DNA of 64,000 nucleotides from Actinoalloteichus fjordicus (GTDB lineage Bacteria > Actinomycetota > Actinomycetes > Mycobacteriales > Pseudonocardiaceae): assembly GCF_001941625.1 (NCBI RefSeq), contig NZ_CP016076.1:5440001-5504000 (forward strand), written 5' to 3'. The position numbers and the translations under genes are program-made. Below are positions 43,023-52,377 of the stretch, piece after piece. The first letter of the stretch is position 1. Every line of letters begins with the position of its first letter. Under the pieces are notes generated by a model. The model saw only the letters and a list, made by a program, of their open reading frames with translations. It searched no databases and had not been told where the DNA came from.

Positions 43023-43604
43023 TCAACCGCAGGCGGTCCGGCCGAACTCGGCCGCCACGTCAGCCGAGACGGCGGGCGACTCGCCCGCGAGCAGGCAGGC
43101 GGTACAGGGCATCCCCTCGCCGGGGGCGACGGTCTCCGCCTGAGCGCTCGGCAGCCTGGTCCCGCAGCGAGCCAGCAGCGTCGAGCCCTCGGGCACCTCG
43201 GGTGTGCAGAGATGCACCACCCGCCGAGCCATGCCGATGACGTCGGATCGGCTCGTCAACCGAGCCAACACCAGCGGCGCACCGCTGCGCTCCGACAGTT
43301 CCTCCTGCGGCGGGCCTAAGAGCACGTCCTGACACTCGAGACAGTCCCGCACGCCCACGGCAGGCACTCCCGGCTCGACCTCGAACGGCCCCGGCCGGAT
43401 CGCCACGACCCGCCCGCACACCGTGGTCGCCTCGACGCCGGGCGGCGGCCTGCACCCGAGGAGGACATGCCGGTCCAGCAGCAGGCCGAACCTCGGCAGC
43501 GTGTCCTGGTGGTATCGCTCGCCCGTCGTGGGCACTCCCGCAGACCTTCGGCGGGTCTGTCGGACTCGATCTGACGGCCACCCGTCCCCCCTCGGTGATC
43601 GCAC
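43023..43604 (-). CDS. Cys-motif small protein with two putative metal-binding units
   Basis: 193 residues from GTG 43604, chosen because AGAGGAG lies 6 bases upstream. It contains a repeated pattern: V-C-G-R...D-C-L-E-C at about 90-122 and H-L-C...A-R-C-G...M-P-C-T-A-C at about 131-170, each a C-G turn plus CxxC that looks like a zinc ribbon. No known domain is recognised. It starts 14 bases after the end of the 43619 gene, which has the same kind of motif, so the two are an operon. A DNA- or protein-binding role is a guess. Confidence 0.6.
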   Translation of the reverse strand: MRSPRGDGWPSDRVRQTRRRSAGVPTTGERYHQDTLPRFGLLLDRHVLLGCRPPPGVEATTVCGRVVAIRPGPFEVEPGVPAVGVRDCLECQDVLLGPPQEELSERSGAPLVLARLTSRSDVIGMARRVVHLCTPEVPEGSTLLARCGTRLPSAQAETVAPGEGMPCTACLLAGESPAVSADVAAEFGRTACG

Positions 43605-43618
43605 GTCGTCTCCTCTGC

Positions 43619-43951
43619 TCAGCGGCGCGAGCCCGAGATCGACCCGGTCGACCGGGTCGACGCCGGGAGAGCCCCGTCGATGATCGGTGCGGCCCGACGA
43701 ATCGGGGTCGATCGCGGCAGCCCGACACCCGCCGAAGACCGGGGAGGCGCCGCAGGACGGGTTGCGGGCGCAGCGGGACGGTCGTGCCCCAGGTGCGAAC
43801 GCGGCTTCCCGGACTGCCCGGTCGAGGATTCCCCCGCCGAGCCCCCGGGCGGGAAGCACAGCGGACACGGGGACATCGGGGTCGCCGCGTCCGCCGGACG
43901 TAATGCCGCACCACAGACCGCCACGGTCACCGAATGATAGTTGGGGTCCAT
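43619..43951 (-). CDS. Cys-motif small protein, upstream partner
   Basis: 110 residues from ATG 43951 (M-D-P-N-Y-H-S-V-T-V-A-V-C-G-A-A-L-R-P). The N-terminal 40 residues hold C-G and C-P-L-C, the same pattern as the downstream gene. The remaining 70 residues are Ser/Pro/Arg-rich and look disordered. The ribosome binding site is weak. Its partner at 43604 follows after 14 bases. No family is recognised. Confidence 0.5.
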   Translation of the reverse strand: MDPNYHSVTVAVCGAALRPADAATPMSPCPLCFPPGGSAGESSTGQSGKPRSHLGHDRPAAPATRPAAPPRSSAGVGLPRSTPIRRAAPIIDGALPASTRSTGSISGSRR

Positions 43952-44423
43952 CCGGTGTTCCAGGCTGCGGAAGACGCCGATCCAACGACGACCGCCTCCA
44001 CCGGCCGGCTCGGAGCCGCGCCCAGAGTTCATCGCGGACCGCGCACTGCTCGACGCGACGGCCTGGTTTCACCGGGCATCGGCAGGCAGGCGACGGTCCG
44101 GGCAGCGGTGATCGTCGACGACGGCCGTGCCGAGTGGCAGGCGGATCGACATCGAGGACCCCCGCACCGGCAGGACCGATGTCGGGTTCGGTCTACCCGA
44201 CGCCGGCCGGAGACTCGGGCGGCCGACACCGGGTGTCTCATGGTCGGCGAGACCCTCGGCTGCGGAGACCAGGACATCGCGATCACTCCCCTCACTGGCG
44301 CCACGCCGGACAAGCGTGGCGGTCTGGGGCTCGGGCGGGCGAGGAGTGAAGCCGATAGTCCCGACCCAACCGCGCGACCGAAGGCGCCGGTCGAGGCGGG
44401 CCTGATCCACGCCGCAGGCACGA
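43952..44423. other. Intergenic region with terminator-like hairpin
   Basis: No frame has ribosome binding site support. CGCCACGC at 44299-44306 and GCGTGGCG at 44314-44321 form a perfect 8-bp stem with a 7-base loop, about 100 bases downstream of the XRE-TPR gene on the minus strand; it may end that transcript. The promoter for the Cys-motif genes should lie near 43955-44050. Confidence 0.5.
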
Positions 44424-45776
44424 TCAGGCGGATCGGAGACGGGAGACCTGTTCGGCCAGGTCGCGGGCGTCGCCCTGCCCGGCATGCAGTTCAGCGGCCT
44501 GCTGCACCCACCCCAGGCGGTCCAGCAGCCGCGAGGATCTGACGCCGTCCATCCGCTGTAGCACCTCGGCGCCTGCCCGGACCCCGCCGGAGACCTCGCC
44601 TGCCCGAAGCCGGTTGACCGCGATCGCGATCAGATCGGACGTGCGGGACCGCGCGTCCGTCTCCGCTCTCATGTCGAAGGAGCGGGTGGCGTGCTCGAGG
44701 CCCGCCCCGGAGAACGAGCGGTCCCGAGCCGACAGTGCGGTGTAGGCCATCCCGGCGATGCCCTCGATCTCGGCCTCGCTCATGAAGGCGAGCCAGGACG
44801 GCACGTCCTGATCGGACTCCCTGGCCAGCTCCTCGGCGGCCCTGGTGAGCTGCACCCTCGTCTGCCCCGCGTTGCCGAGCTCCGCGTAGGCCCATGCCTC
44901 GTTCAGATGCAGCAGGGCGACCGCGCGCGGGGAGTTCGCGTCCTGGGCCGACATCTGCCCGAGCTGGAAGACCTTCAGTGCGTTCCCCGGCTCGCCGTCG
45001 TGCAGATACACCCGCCCCATCTGGAAGAGCACCTTCGCCGCCAGCGCGTGTTCCCGGCTCTCCTTGGCCAGCACCAGCGCGTTGGCGAAATGGCGGACCG
45101 CGTGTCTGGTCGACCCGAGGTCGAACGACACCCAGCCCGCCAGTGAATGCAGGTCCGCGAGGGTCTGTTGTAATCGAGTGCGCACCGCGTCGCTCGCGGC
45201 GGCCTCCAGCAGCCCGTCCGCCCATTCCAGGTGCGCGGTGACCGCCGAGCGGACGGAACCGCCGCCGTATCGATCGTCTTGAGCACGGAAGAAGCCGATC
45301 GTCGCCTCCAGATTCGCGACGTCCTGCATTCCGACTCGGCTCGGCCTCGGCCCCGGTTCGGGGAGCACGCGAATACTCTCCAGTTCGCTGGCGCTCAAAC
45401 CCACGACGGCGGCCTTGGCTACCAGGCCGAGAAAGCCTCGACGCTCCATGTCGCTGTCTCCTTCCGTCTGTTCTCGCAGATCGACGGCCTGCACACCGTC
45501 ATATGCCAGACCCATCAATCCGCGTGGCACACCGAGACCGTCGGCGATACGAGACAGCACGTCATAAGCCATCACCTGCCGACCGTTCATGATCTCGGAG
45601 ATCTCCGGCTGCGCCTGGCCGGTGAGTCCCGCGATCCTGCGTTGTGAGACGCCGCGCCGCTTGAGCTGCCGATAGACCGCGCCGATATCGCGGACCGCCA
45701 AGGACGCGCGCATCTCTGGTTCGTGCCACACCGCCGGATCAACGGGTGCCTTCGGACTGTCGCCGGCTGTGTTCAT
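44424..45776 (-). CDS. XRE-family regulator with C-terminal TPR region
   Basis: 450 residues from ATG 45776. The N-terminal helix-turn-helix (about 28-85) reads V-Y-R-Q-L-K-R-R-G-V-S-Q-R-R-I-A-G-L-T-G and Q-P-E-I-S-E-I-M-N-G-R. A basic linker M-E-R-R-G-F-L-G-L-V-A-K-A-A (about 110-123) resembles a Tat-like remnant common in this family. TPR-like helices follow (160-440; for example F-Q-M-G-R-V-Y-L-H-D-G-E-P-G-N-A-L-K-V-F). Such proteins are widespread in Streptomyces and Pseudonocardiaceae and are mostly uncharacterised regulators, some responding to small peptides or butenolides. It stands alone. Confidence 0.9.
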   Translation of the reverse strand: MNTAGDSPKAPVDPAVWHEPEMRASLAVRDIGAVYRQLKRRGVSQRRIAGLTGQAQPEISEIMNGRQVMAYDVLSRIADGLGVPRGLMGLAYDGVQAVDLREQTEGDSDMERRGFLGLVAKAAVVGLSASELESIRVLPEPGPRPSRVGMQDVANLEATIGFFRAQDDRYGGGSVRSAVTAHLEWADGLLEAAASDAVRTRLQQTLADLHSLAGWVSFDLGSTRHAVRHFANALVLAKESREHALAAKVLFQMGRVYLHDGEPGNALKVFQLGQMSAQDANSPRAVALLHLNEAWAYAELGNAGQTRVQLTRAAEELARESDQDVPSWLAFMSEAEIEGIAGMAYTALSARDRSFSGAGLEHATRSFDMRAETDARSRTSDLIAIAVNRLRAGEVSGGVRAGAEVLQRMDGVRSSRLLDRLGWVQQAAELHAGQGDARDLAEQVSRLRSA

Positions 45777-46148
45777 GCCGCCCCCCTATACCGCTCCCCG
45801 CCGCTCAACGTATCCGATCGCAGGTAGCGGAGGAGGATTTCGGAGCAAGGTGATAGGCCAAGCAGATCACCCGCCCGGATCATGGCCGGGCAGGCACCGA
45901 AGTCCGTCAAAAGTCGATCTTCATCGGCAACGACTCGGCGGCGTCGCGCGGCATATCGGCGGTGTTCGGCGCTGAACAGCGAATCGTCGGTTCAATCGTT
46001 GATCGACTCGATTATTGTCGCCGCATCTTTCTGTCGGAAATGCGATGCGTGCGCCCGAAGAACGCCACGGGAACGGCGGAGGGGCCGCGCTGGCCGCCTC
46101 GCCTGGAGACCGCACCCTGTCCTCTCAGGCGGTCCGCCGCGCGACCCG
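45777..46148. other. Intergenic region upstream of XRE-TPR gene
   Basis: About 370 bases with no supported gene. GCCCGG/CCGGGC at 45873-45891 form a short palindrome with a 7-base centre, a possible operator or hairpin. The stretch 45980-46040 is relatively A/T-rich. metX ends at the right side with no obvious terminator. Confidence 0.45.
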
Positions 46149-47291
46149 TCAGCACGGCTCCCCCAGCAGATCCCGTACCAGCCCGCCCACCTGCTCCGTC
46201 TCCACCAGGAAGCCGTCGTGGCCGTAAGGCGATCGGATCAGCCGAAGGGCCGCGCCGGGAATGCCCTCGGCCAAGGCCCGCTGCTGAGCCACCGGGTAGA
46301 GCGCATCGGTGTCCACGCCTGCCACCAGCGTCCGGGCCGTGATCCTGCACAGTGCGGCGTCGATCCCACCCCGGTCGCGCCCCACGTCATGGGAGTTCTT
46401 CGACTCGACGAGCACCACATAGCTGCCCGCATCGAACCGTCGCAGCAGTTTGTCGGCCTGATGGTCCAGATAGGACTCGATTGCGAACCGCCCGCCCCGG
46501 CCGGGCTCCTCCCCGGCCTGCGGCCGCCTGCCGAACCGCTCGGCCAGTTCGCCCTCGCCGCGATAGGTGGTGTGCGCGATGCGCCGCGCGACGCCCAGGC
46601 CTGCGTCCGGGCTGGTGCTGTGGCGGTGATAGTCGCCGCCGTGCCAGTGCGGATCGGCGCGGATGGCGTGCAGTTGGGTCGACGCCCAGGCGATCTGCTG
46701 CGCGGAGGATGCCGCCGGGCAGGACAGCGCCAGCAGCGCGTCGACGCGATCCGGCAGGCCGACGGCCCATTCGAGGGCCCGCATCCCGCCCATCGAACCG
46801 CCGAGGACAGCTGCCCAGACGTCGATGCCGAGCGCGTCGGCGAGGCGCGACTCGGCGGCGACCTGGTCGCGCACGGTGATCCGGGGGAAGCGGGCCCCCC
46901 ACGGTTTGCCGTCCGGGCCGGGAGAGGACGGTCCCGTGCTGCCCTGACAGCCGCCGAGGGCGTTGGGGGCGACGATGAATCGTCGATCGGTGTCGAGCGG
47001 CCTCCCGGGACCGACGAGGCCCTCCCACCAGCCCGGCGTGGGGTGACCCGTGCCAGCCGGGCCGACGACGTGGCTGTCCCCGGTGAGGCCGTGCAGGACG
47101 AGCACGGCGTTGGAGCGGTCGGCATTCAGCGTGCCCCAGGTCTCGTAGGCGAGCCGCACGCCGGGCAGCAGCACCCCGGACTCCAACCGCAGTGCCGTGT
47201 CGAGCGCCGCCCACCGCCGGCCGCCGGGATCGTCGCCGTCTCGCCAGAACCGGCCGACCGGGGTGGGCGATCCAGCTGGGGCACGGGTCAC
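46149..47291 (-). CDS. metX: Homoserine O-acetyltransferase
   Basis: A 380-residue alpha/beta-hydrolase-fold enzyme that acetylates homoserine with acetyl-CoA, the first step of methionine synthesis by direct sulfhydrylation. Motifs: R-L-A-Y-E-T-W-G-T-L-N, V-L-V-L-H-G-L-T-G-D-S-H, the nucleophile elbow V-L-G-G-S-M-G-G-M-R-A-L-E-W, the candidate catalytic Asp in V-A-G-V-D-T-D-A-L-Y-P and the His in S-P-Y-G-H-D-G-F-L. GTG 47291 overlaps the metY stop (GTGA), so the two enzymes are co-translated. Upstream sequence in the same frame is not part of the gene. Confidence 0.96.
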   Translation of the reverse strand: MTRAPAGSPTPVGRFWRDGDDPGGRRWAALDTALRLESGVLLPGVRLAYETWGTLNADRSNAVLVLHGLTGDSHVVGPAGTGHPTPGWWEGLVGPGRPLDTDRRFIVAPNALGGCQGSTGPSSPGPDGKPWGARFPRITVRDQVAAESRLADALGIDVWAAVLGGSMGGMRALEWAVGLPDRVDALLALSCPAASSAQQIAWASTQLHAIRADPHWHGGDYHRHSTSPDAGLGVARRIAHTTYRGEGELAERFGRRPQAGEEPGRGGRFAIESYLDHQADKLLRRFDAGSYVVLVESKNSHDVGRDRGGIDAALCRITARTLVAGVDTDALYPVAQQRALAEGIPGAALRLIRSPYGHDGFLVETEQVGGLVRDLLGEPC

Positions 47292-48634
47292 AGGTGCGCC
47301 TCGGCCGCCCGGAAGCCTGCCTCCAGGTCCGTTCGCAGGTCGTCGACGCCCTCCAGCCCGACGGCCAGCCGGACCAGGCCGGGCGTCACGCCGGAGGAGC
47401 GCTGTTCGACCTCGGACAGCTGGCTGTGCGTCGTGCTGGCCGGGTGGACGATGAGGCTGCGGACGTCGCCGATGTTGACGAGCTGGCTGAACAGCTCGGT
47501 GCCGTCGACGAACGCGCGACCGGCCTCGACGCCGCCCCGCAGCTCGAAGGAGACGACCGCGCCCGCGCCGCGCGGCAGGTACGTCTGCGCCGCGTCGTGG
47601 AACGGGCTGCTCGACAGGCCTGCGTAGTAGACCGTCGCGACCTCGTCCCGCGACTCCAGCCATTCGGCCAGCGCCTGGGCGTTCGCGACGTGCCGCTCCA
47701 GGCGCAGTGACAGCGTCTCGATCCCCTGGAGGATGAGGAAGGCGTTCAGCGGGGCGATGGCCGCCCCGGTGTCGCGGAGCACCTGCACGCGCAGCTTGGC
47801 GGCGAAGGCACCGGGTCCGAGGGCCTCCCAGTACTTCAGGCCGTGGTAGCTCGGGTCGGGCTCGACGAAGCCGGGGAACCGCTCGCCCGCGCCGAAGTCG
47901 AAGGTGCCGCCGTCGACGACCACGCCCGCGATGGTCGTCCCGTGCCCGCCGAGGTACTTGGTCGCCGAGTGCACCACGATGTCGGCGCCGTGCTCGATGG
48001 GCCGCAGCAGGTAGGGGGTGGGCACGGTGTTGTCGACCACCAGCGGCACCCCCACCTCATGGGCGAGGTCGGCGACCGCGCGGATGTCGAGCACGTTGCT
48101 GCCGGGATTGGCCAGCGACTCGGCGAAGAAGAGCTTCGTGTTCGGCCGGGCGGCGGCCCGCCACGCGGCCAGGTCGTCCTGGTCGTCGACGAAGGTGACC
48201 TCGATGCCGAGCTTGGGCAGCGTGTAGTGGAAGAGGTTGTAGGTGCCGCCGTAGAGCGACGGGCTGGAGACGAGGTGATCGCCCGCGCTCACCAGATTCA
48301 GGATCGCGCCCGTGGTCGCCGCGGAGCCGGAGGCGAAGGCCACCGCCGCGACGCCGCCCTCCAACGCGGCGATGCGCTGTTCGAGGACGTCCTGGGTCGG
48401 GTTCATGATGCGCGAGTAGATGTTGCCGGGCTCGGCGAGGCTGAACAGGTCGGCGCCGTGCTGGGTGTCGCGGAAGACGAACGACGTGGTCTGGTAGATC
48501 GGCGTCGCCCGCGCCCCGGTGGCCGGGTCCGGCGCCGCGCCCGCGTGCACCTGTTTGGTCTCGAAGGACCAGCCTGCGGTGTCCGGTGCCGACGGCTCGG
48601 GGACGGGGGTCGTGTCGGGTGCCTCGACGGTCAT
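47288..48634 (-). CDS. metY: O-acetylhomoserine sulfhydrylase (aminocarboxypropyltransferase)
   Basis: A 448-residue PLP enzyme that converts O-acetylhomoserine and sulfide to homocysteine. Motifs: T-K-Q-V-H-A-G near residue 27, T-T-S-F-V-F-R-D-T, F-A-S-G-S-A-A-T-T-G-A, V-D-N-T-V-P-T-P-Y-L-L-R-P and the PLP lysine in S-A-T-K-Y-L-G-G-H-G-T-T-I-A. ATG 48634 has GGAGGAG upstream. It forms an operon with metX. I looked for a SAM riboswitch in 48635-48850 and see none. A 34-codon frame (about 48773 down to 48672) could be a leader peptide but has no Met or Cys run. Confidence 0.96.
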   Translation of the reverse strand: MTVEAPDTTPVPEPSAPDTAGWSFETKQVHAGAAPDPATGARATPIYQTTSFVFRDTQHGADLFSLAEPGNIYSRIMNPTQDVLEQRIAALEGGVAAVAFASGSAATTGAILNLVSAGDHLVSSPSLYGGTYNLFHYTLPKLGIEVTFVDDQDDLAAWRAAARPNTKLFFAESLANPGSNVLDIRAVADLAHEVGVPLVVDNTVPTPYLLRPIEHGADIVVHSATKYLGGHGTTIAGVVVDGGTFDFGAGERFPGFVEPDPSYHGLKYWEALGPGAFAAKLRVQVLRDTGAAIAPLNAFLILQGIETLSLRLERHVANAQALAEWLESRDEVATVYYAGLSSSPFHDAAQTYLPRGAGAVVSFELRGGVEAGRAFVDGTELFSQLVNIGDVRSLIVHPASTTHSQLSEVEQRSSGVTPGLVRLAVGLEGVDDLRTDLEAGFRAAEAHL

Positions 48635-48876
48635 CGGTGGACTCCTCCTGGGGACGCGGCCGCCACGACGTCAGGCCGGGTCGGACGCCGGATCGACCGG
48701 TGTCCGCACCGCCTCGGCGCGCGGCCGGGATCGACGGTGGCGGCCGAACGCCACCGGTCGTGACGTCGTCGCCATCCTGTCGGCGAGGCTAGGTTGCTCC
48801 CAACAGCCGGTCCACCATGTCCACCATGTGGGCTGATCTCTACTCGTTCGAGTGAAATCAGGACCCGGAACGACGA

Positions 48877-48914
48877 GCGGGCCGCCCCATCCCCACCGGG
48901 ATCGGACGGCCCGC
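48877..48914 (-). terminator. Hairpin after tex
   Basis: GCGGGCCG at 48877-48884 and CGGCCCGC at 48907-48914 form a perfect 8-bp stem about 22 bases past the tex stop on the minus strand. Confidence 0.6.
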
Positions 48915-48936
48915 CTTCTCGGTCACCTCCGCCGGA

Positions 48937-51393
48937 TCAGCGTCCGCCGAGGCCCTTGTCCAGACCTGCGCGGCGCAGGGCGTCGGCCATCGCGCCGCCG
49001 CCGGAACCCGCGCGATCCCGGTCGCGGCCGTTCCCGCCACGCCCGCCGCCGGAGTTCCCGTTGCCGCCCCGAGCCGTGTGGCCGCCGGAGCCCGACCGGC
49101 CACGGCCGGCGCCGCGCCTGCCGTCGCCGCCGTTCTGGTTCCCGCCGTCCCGATCGCGTCGGCCGTTGCCGCCCGATCCGTTGCCGCCGCGCGCGTCGAC
49201 CTCGTCCTGAAGGCGCAGGGTCAGCGAGATCCGCTGGCGCGGCACGTCCACCGAGAGGACCTTCACCCGGACCACGTCCCCGGACTTGACCACCTCGCGG
49301 GGATCGCTGACGAAGTCGTTCGACATCGCCGAGACGTGGACCAGTCCGTCCTGATGGACGCCGACGTCGACGAACGCGCCGAAGGCCGCGACGTTGGTGA
49401 CCACGCCCTCCAGCAGCATCCCCGGCACGAGGTCGCCGATCTTGTCCACGCCCTCCTTGAAGGTGGCCGTGACGAAGGCGGGCCGGGGGTCGCGGCCGGG
49501 CTTCTCCAGTTCCTTGAGGACGTCGGTGACCGTCGGCAGACCGAACTTCTCGTCGACGAACTGCTCCGGGGAGACGGCGGCGAGCGCCCGGCCGTTGCCC
49601 AGGACGGCGCCGATCTCGGTCTTTCCCGCGTCCAGGATGCGGCGGACCAGCGGGTACGCCTCCGGGTGCACGCTGGTCGTGTCGAGGGGGTCCTCCCCGC
49701 CGGGAATGCGCAGGAAGCCCGCGCACTGCTCGAAGGCCTTCGGGCCGAGGCGGGCGACGTCCTTCAACGCCTTGCGCGACCGGAACGGCCCGTTGCCGTC
49801 GCGATGGGCCACGATGTTCTCCGCCAGGCCCTCCCCGATGCCCGACACCCTGGTCAACAGCGGCGCCGACGCGGTGTTGACGTCGACGCCCACGGCGTTC
49901 ACGCAGTCCTCGACCACCGCGTCCAACGAGCGGGAGAGCCGAGCCTCGGCCAGATCGTGCTGATACTGCCCGACGCCGATGGACTTCGGATCGATCTTGA
50001 CCAGCTCCGCGAGCGGGTCCTGGAGGCGCCGCGCGATGGACACCGCGCCCCGCAGGGACACGTCCATGCCGGGCAGCTCCTGCGTGGCGTAGGCCGAGGC
50101 CGAGTACACCGAGGCGCCCGCCTCGGACACGACGGCCTTGGTCAGCTTCAGCTCCGGATGCCGCGTGATCAGCTCGGCGGCGAGCTTGTCGGTCTCCCGC
50201 GAGGCCGTGCCGTTGCCGATCGCGATGAGGTCGACCCCGTGCCGCTGGGCGAGGCGGGCCAGGACGGCCAGCGACTCGTCCCACTTCCTCGCGGGCACGT
50301 GCGGGTAGATGGTCTCGGTCGCGACGACCTTGCCGGTGCCGTCGACCACGGCGACCTTCACTCCGGTCCGGAAACCGGGGTCCAGTCCCATCGTCGCCCG
50401 GCTGCCCGCCGGGGCGGCGAGCAGCAGATCACGCAGGTTGGCGGCGAACACTCGCACCGCCTCCTCCTCGGCCGCCTGGCGCAGCCGCATCCGCAGGTCG
50501 ATGCCGAGGTGGGTCAGGATGCGGGTCCGCCAAGCCCAGCGCACGGCGTCGTTCAGCCAGCGGTCGGCAGGCCGTCCCTTGTCCGCGATGCCGAACCGGG
50601 CCGCGATCCGCGTCTCGTACTCGGTCGGTCCCGGTCGGGTCCCGGCCTGCTCTTCGGCCGGGTCCGTCGGGGAGGGATCGACGACCAGGTCGAGCATCTC
50701 CTCCTTCTCGCCTCGGAACATCGCCAGGATGCGGTGCGAGGGCAGCCGGGTGAGCGGCTCGGAGAAGTCGAAGTAGTCGGAGAATTTCGCGCCCGCGTCC
50801 TCCTTGCCCTCGCGGACCCGGGCGGACAGTCGGCCCTGGGTCCACATGTGCTCGCGCAGTCCGCCGATCAGATCGGCGTCCTCGGCGAAGCGCTCGACGA
50901 GGATCGAGCGGGCACCCTCCAGCGCGGCCTGGACGTCCGCAACGCCCTTGTCCGCGTCGATGAAGCCCGCCGCCTCGGCCTGGGGATCGTGCGACGGATC
51001 GTCGAGCAGGCGCTCGGCGAGCGGTTCGAGCCCGGCCTCGCGAGCGATCTGCGCCTTGGTGCGCCGCTTGGGCTTGTACGGGAGATAGACGTCCTCCAGC
51101 CGTGCCTTGGAGTCCGCCGCCATGATGCTGGCCTCGAGCGCCTCGTCGAGCTTGCCCTGCGATCGGATCGAGTCCAGGATCGCGGTCCGGCGCTCCTCCA
51201 ACTCGCGCAGATAGCGGAGTCGCTCCTCCAGGTTGCGCAGCTGCACGTCGTCGAGGGTGCCGGTCACCTCCTTGCGGTATCGGGCGATGAAGGGCACCGT
51301 CGCCCCGCCGTCAAGCAGCTCGACCGCCGAGCGCACCTGGGTCTCCCGCACACCCAGCTCGTCGGCGATCTTGGAATGAATGGACGTCGTCAC
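48937..51393 (-). CDS. tex: Tex-family S1 RNA-binding protein (YqgF-like and HhH domains)
   Basis: An 818-residue cytoplasmic protein that binds nucleic acid and is linked to transcription. Order: N-terminal helical Tex domain (A-T-V-P-F-I-A-R-Y-R-K-E-V-T-G, V-Y-L-P-Y-K-P-K-R-R-T-K-A), YqgF-type RNase H fold (M-G-L-D-P-G-F-R-T-G-V-K-V-A-V-V-D), helix-hairpin-helix motifs (R-V-S-G-I-G-E-G-L-A-E-N-I-V), S1 domain (V-V-T-N-V-A-A-F-G-A-F-V-D-V-G-V-H). Then comes an Arg/Gly/Asn-rich tail of about 70 residues, longer than usual and likely RNA-binding. GTG 51393 begins the conserved N terminus; the longer frame upstream is not supported. Confidence 0.96.
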   Translation of the reverse strand: MTTSIHSKIADELGVRETQVRSAVELLDGGATVPFIARYRKEVTGTLDDVQLRNLEERLRYLRELEERRTAILDSIRSQGKLDEALEASIMAADSKARLEDVYLPYKPKRRTKAQIAREAGLEPLAERLLDDPSHDPQAEAAGFIDADKGVADVQAALEGARSILVERFAEDADLIGGLREHMWTQGRLSARVREGKEDAGAKFSDYFDFSEPLTRLPSHRILAMFRGEKEEMLDLVVDPSPTDPAEEQAGTRPGPTEYETRIAARFGIADKGRPADRWLNDAVRWAWRTRILTHLGIDLRMRLRQAAEEEAVRVFAANLRDLLLAAPAGSRATMGLDPGFRTGVKVAVVDGTGKVVATETIYPHVPARKWDESLAVLARLAQRHGVDLIAIGNGTASRETDKLAAELITRHPELKLTKAVVSEAGASVYSASAYATQELPGMDVSLRGAVSIARRLQDPLAELVKIDPKSIGVGQYQHDLAEARLSRSLDAVVEDCVNAVGVDVNTASAPLLTRVSGIGEGLAENIVAHRDGNGPFRSRKALKDVARLGPKAFEQCAGFLRIPGGEDPLDTTSVHPEAYPLVRRILDAGKTEIGAVLGNGRALAAVSPEQFVDEKFGLPTVTDVLKELEKPGRDPRPAFVTATFKEGVDKIGDLVPGMLLEGVVTNVAAFGAFVDVGVHQDGLVHVSAMSNDFVSDPREVVKSGDVVRVKVLSVDVPRQRISLTLRLQDEVDARGGNGSGGNGRRDRDGGNQNGGDGRRGAGRGRSGSGGHTARGGNGNSGGGRGGNGRDRDRAGSGGGAMADALRRAGLDKGLGGR

Positions 51394-51506
51394 TGTTAGA
51401 GCCCGCCTCCATTGCGTCACGGTCGCCGTGCATTCTGCCGCGCTGCGGCCCGCGACCGGTGCGCCGCCCGCCGTCGGCGCGTCCCGGTCGCGAGGCCTCC
51501 TGTCGA

Positions 51507-51899
51507 TCAGTGCGCCGCGCCGCCGAACAGCCAGCGGGTCGCCTCCACCTCGACGAGCACGGTCGTGTCCACGCCGTAACCGGGCTCGGTGAGATCCCAG
51601 CCGTCGTACTTCTCCGCGAAGGCCGCGACGATCTCCGGGTGGAGCACCCGGTGCACGACGGCCCGTCCCTCGGCCACCACCGGGGCCTCGCCGTCCGGCA
51701 GGGCCAGCGACACTCGCGGCTCGGCGATCAGGTTGCGCGCCTTGCGGCTGCCCTCCCCGGTGCTGACCCACCAGGTGCCGTCCCGGTAGACGAACCAGAC
51801 GGGCGCGACATGCGGCGATCCGTCCGGACGCACCGTGCACAGCATTGTGGTGCGCTCGGTGTTCAGTCGCTTCGACGCCTCGACACTCAGTTCAGCCAT
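51507..51899 (-). CDS. Pyridoxamine 5-phosphate oxidase-like flavoprotein (Rv1155 type)
   Basis: A 130-residue split-barrel protein that probably binds F420 or FMN and reduces an unknown substrate. Signs: R-T-T-M-L-C-T-V-R-P-D-G-S-P-H-V-A-P-V-W-F-V-Y, W-W-V-S-T-G-E-G-S-R-K-A-R-N-L and R-V-S-L-A-L-P-D. ATG 51899 begins the family core; a longer frame upstream is not conserved-looking. It stands upstream of tex on the same strand, separated by 113 bases. Confidence 0.9.
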   Translation of the reverse strand: MAELSVEASKRLNTERTTMLCTVRPDGSPHVAPVWFVYRDGTWWVSTGEGSRKARNLIAEPRVSLALPDGEAPVVAEGRAVVHRVLHPEIVAAFAEKYDGWDLTEPGYGVDTTVLVEVEATRWLFGGAAH

Positions 51900-52377
51900 C
51901 GACCCATCCCACCAGCTCGGCGTGCGCGGCCCGCACTCGGCTCTCCGCTCGGCACCGGCCGTGCTCGGTTCGGGGTGGGCACGGCGGCTCAGCCCCATTG
52001 TCCAGAAAGGACGCAGACGGGGCGGGTCGGTCCATCGTGGTGGGAGCCGTCGCGGCGCACGGCGGTCGGGTGACTGGTCCCCGTGTGGCAGGCCACCGGG
52101 CAGCGTTCGAGGTCCCCCGCCTGCCCACCAAGGAGGCGATGCCGTAGATGCCGGACGGAGTCGCGGGCACGGCAGACGACGATCCGACCGGCGCCCGCAC
52201 GACCCGCAGGCGGGCGGCCTGGCATGCCTGATGCGGTCGTGTTTCGCTGCGACGACAGGGCGCGAGCCGTACGCGGAGTATCGACTGACGGTCTGGCCGA
52301 ACCGCTGCGGACCACCAGCGACGCCCACGTCGTGACAGGCGGTCCGCCCGAGCGGCCCGGCGGCAGGCGCCTAGTCG
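51900..52377. other. Intergenic region without supported gene
   Basis: Short frames on both strands lack coding character. A 27-codon frame from ATG 52148 is preceded by AAGGAGG at a long distance and is not convincing. No clear hairpin was found. Confidence 0.45.

Noticed and set aside
48635-48850. SAM riboswitch upstream of metY
   Set aside because: I looked for the conserved SAM-I/IV core on the minus strand and found no match; only a weak leader frame is present.
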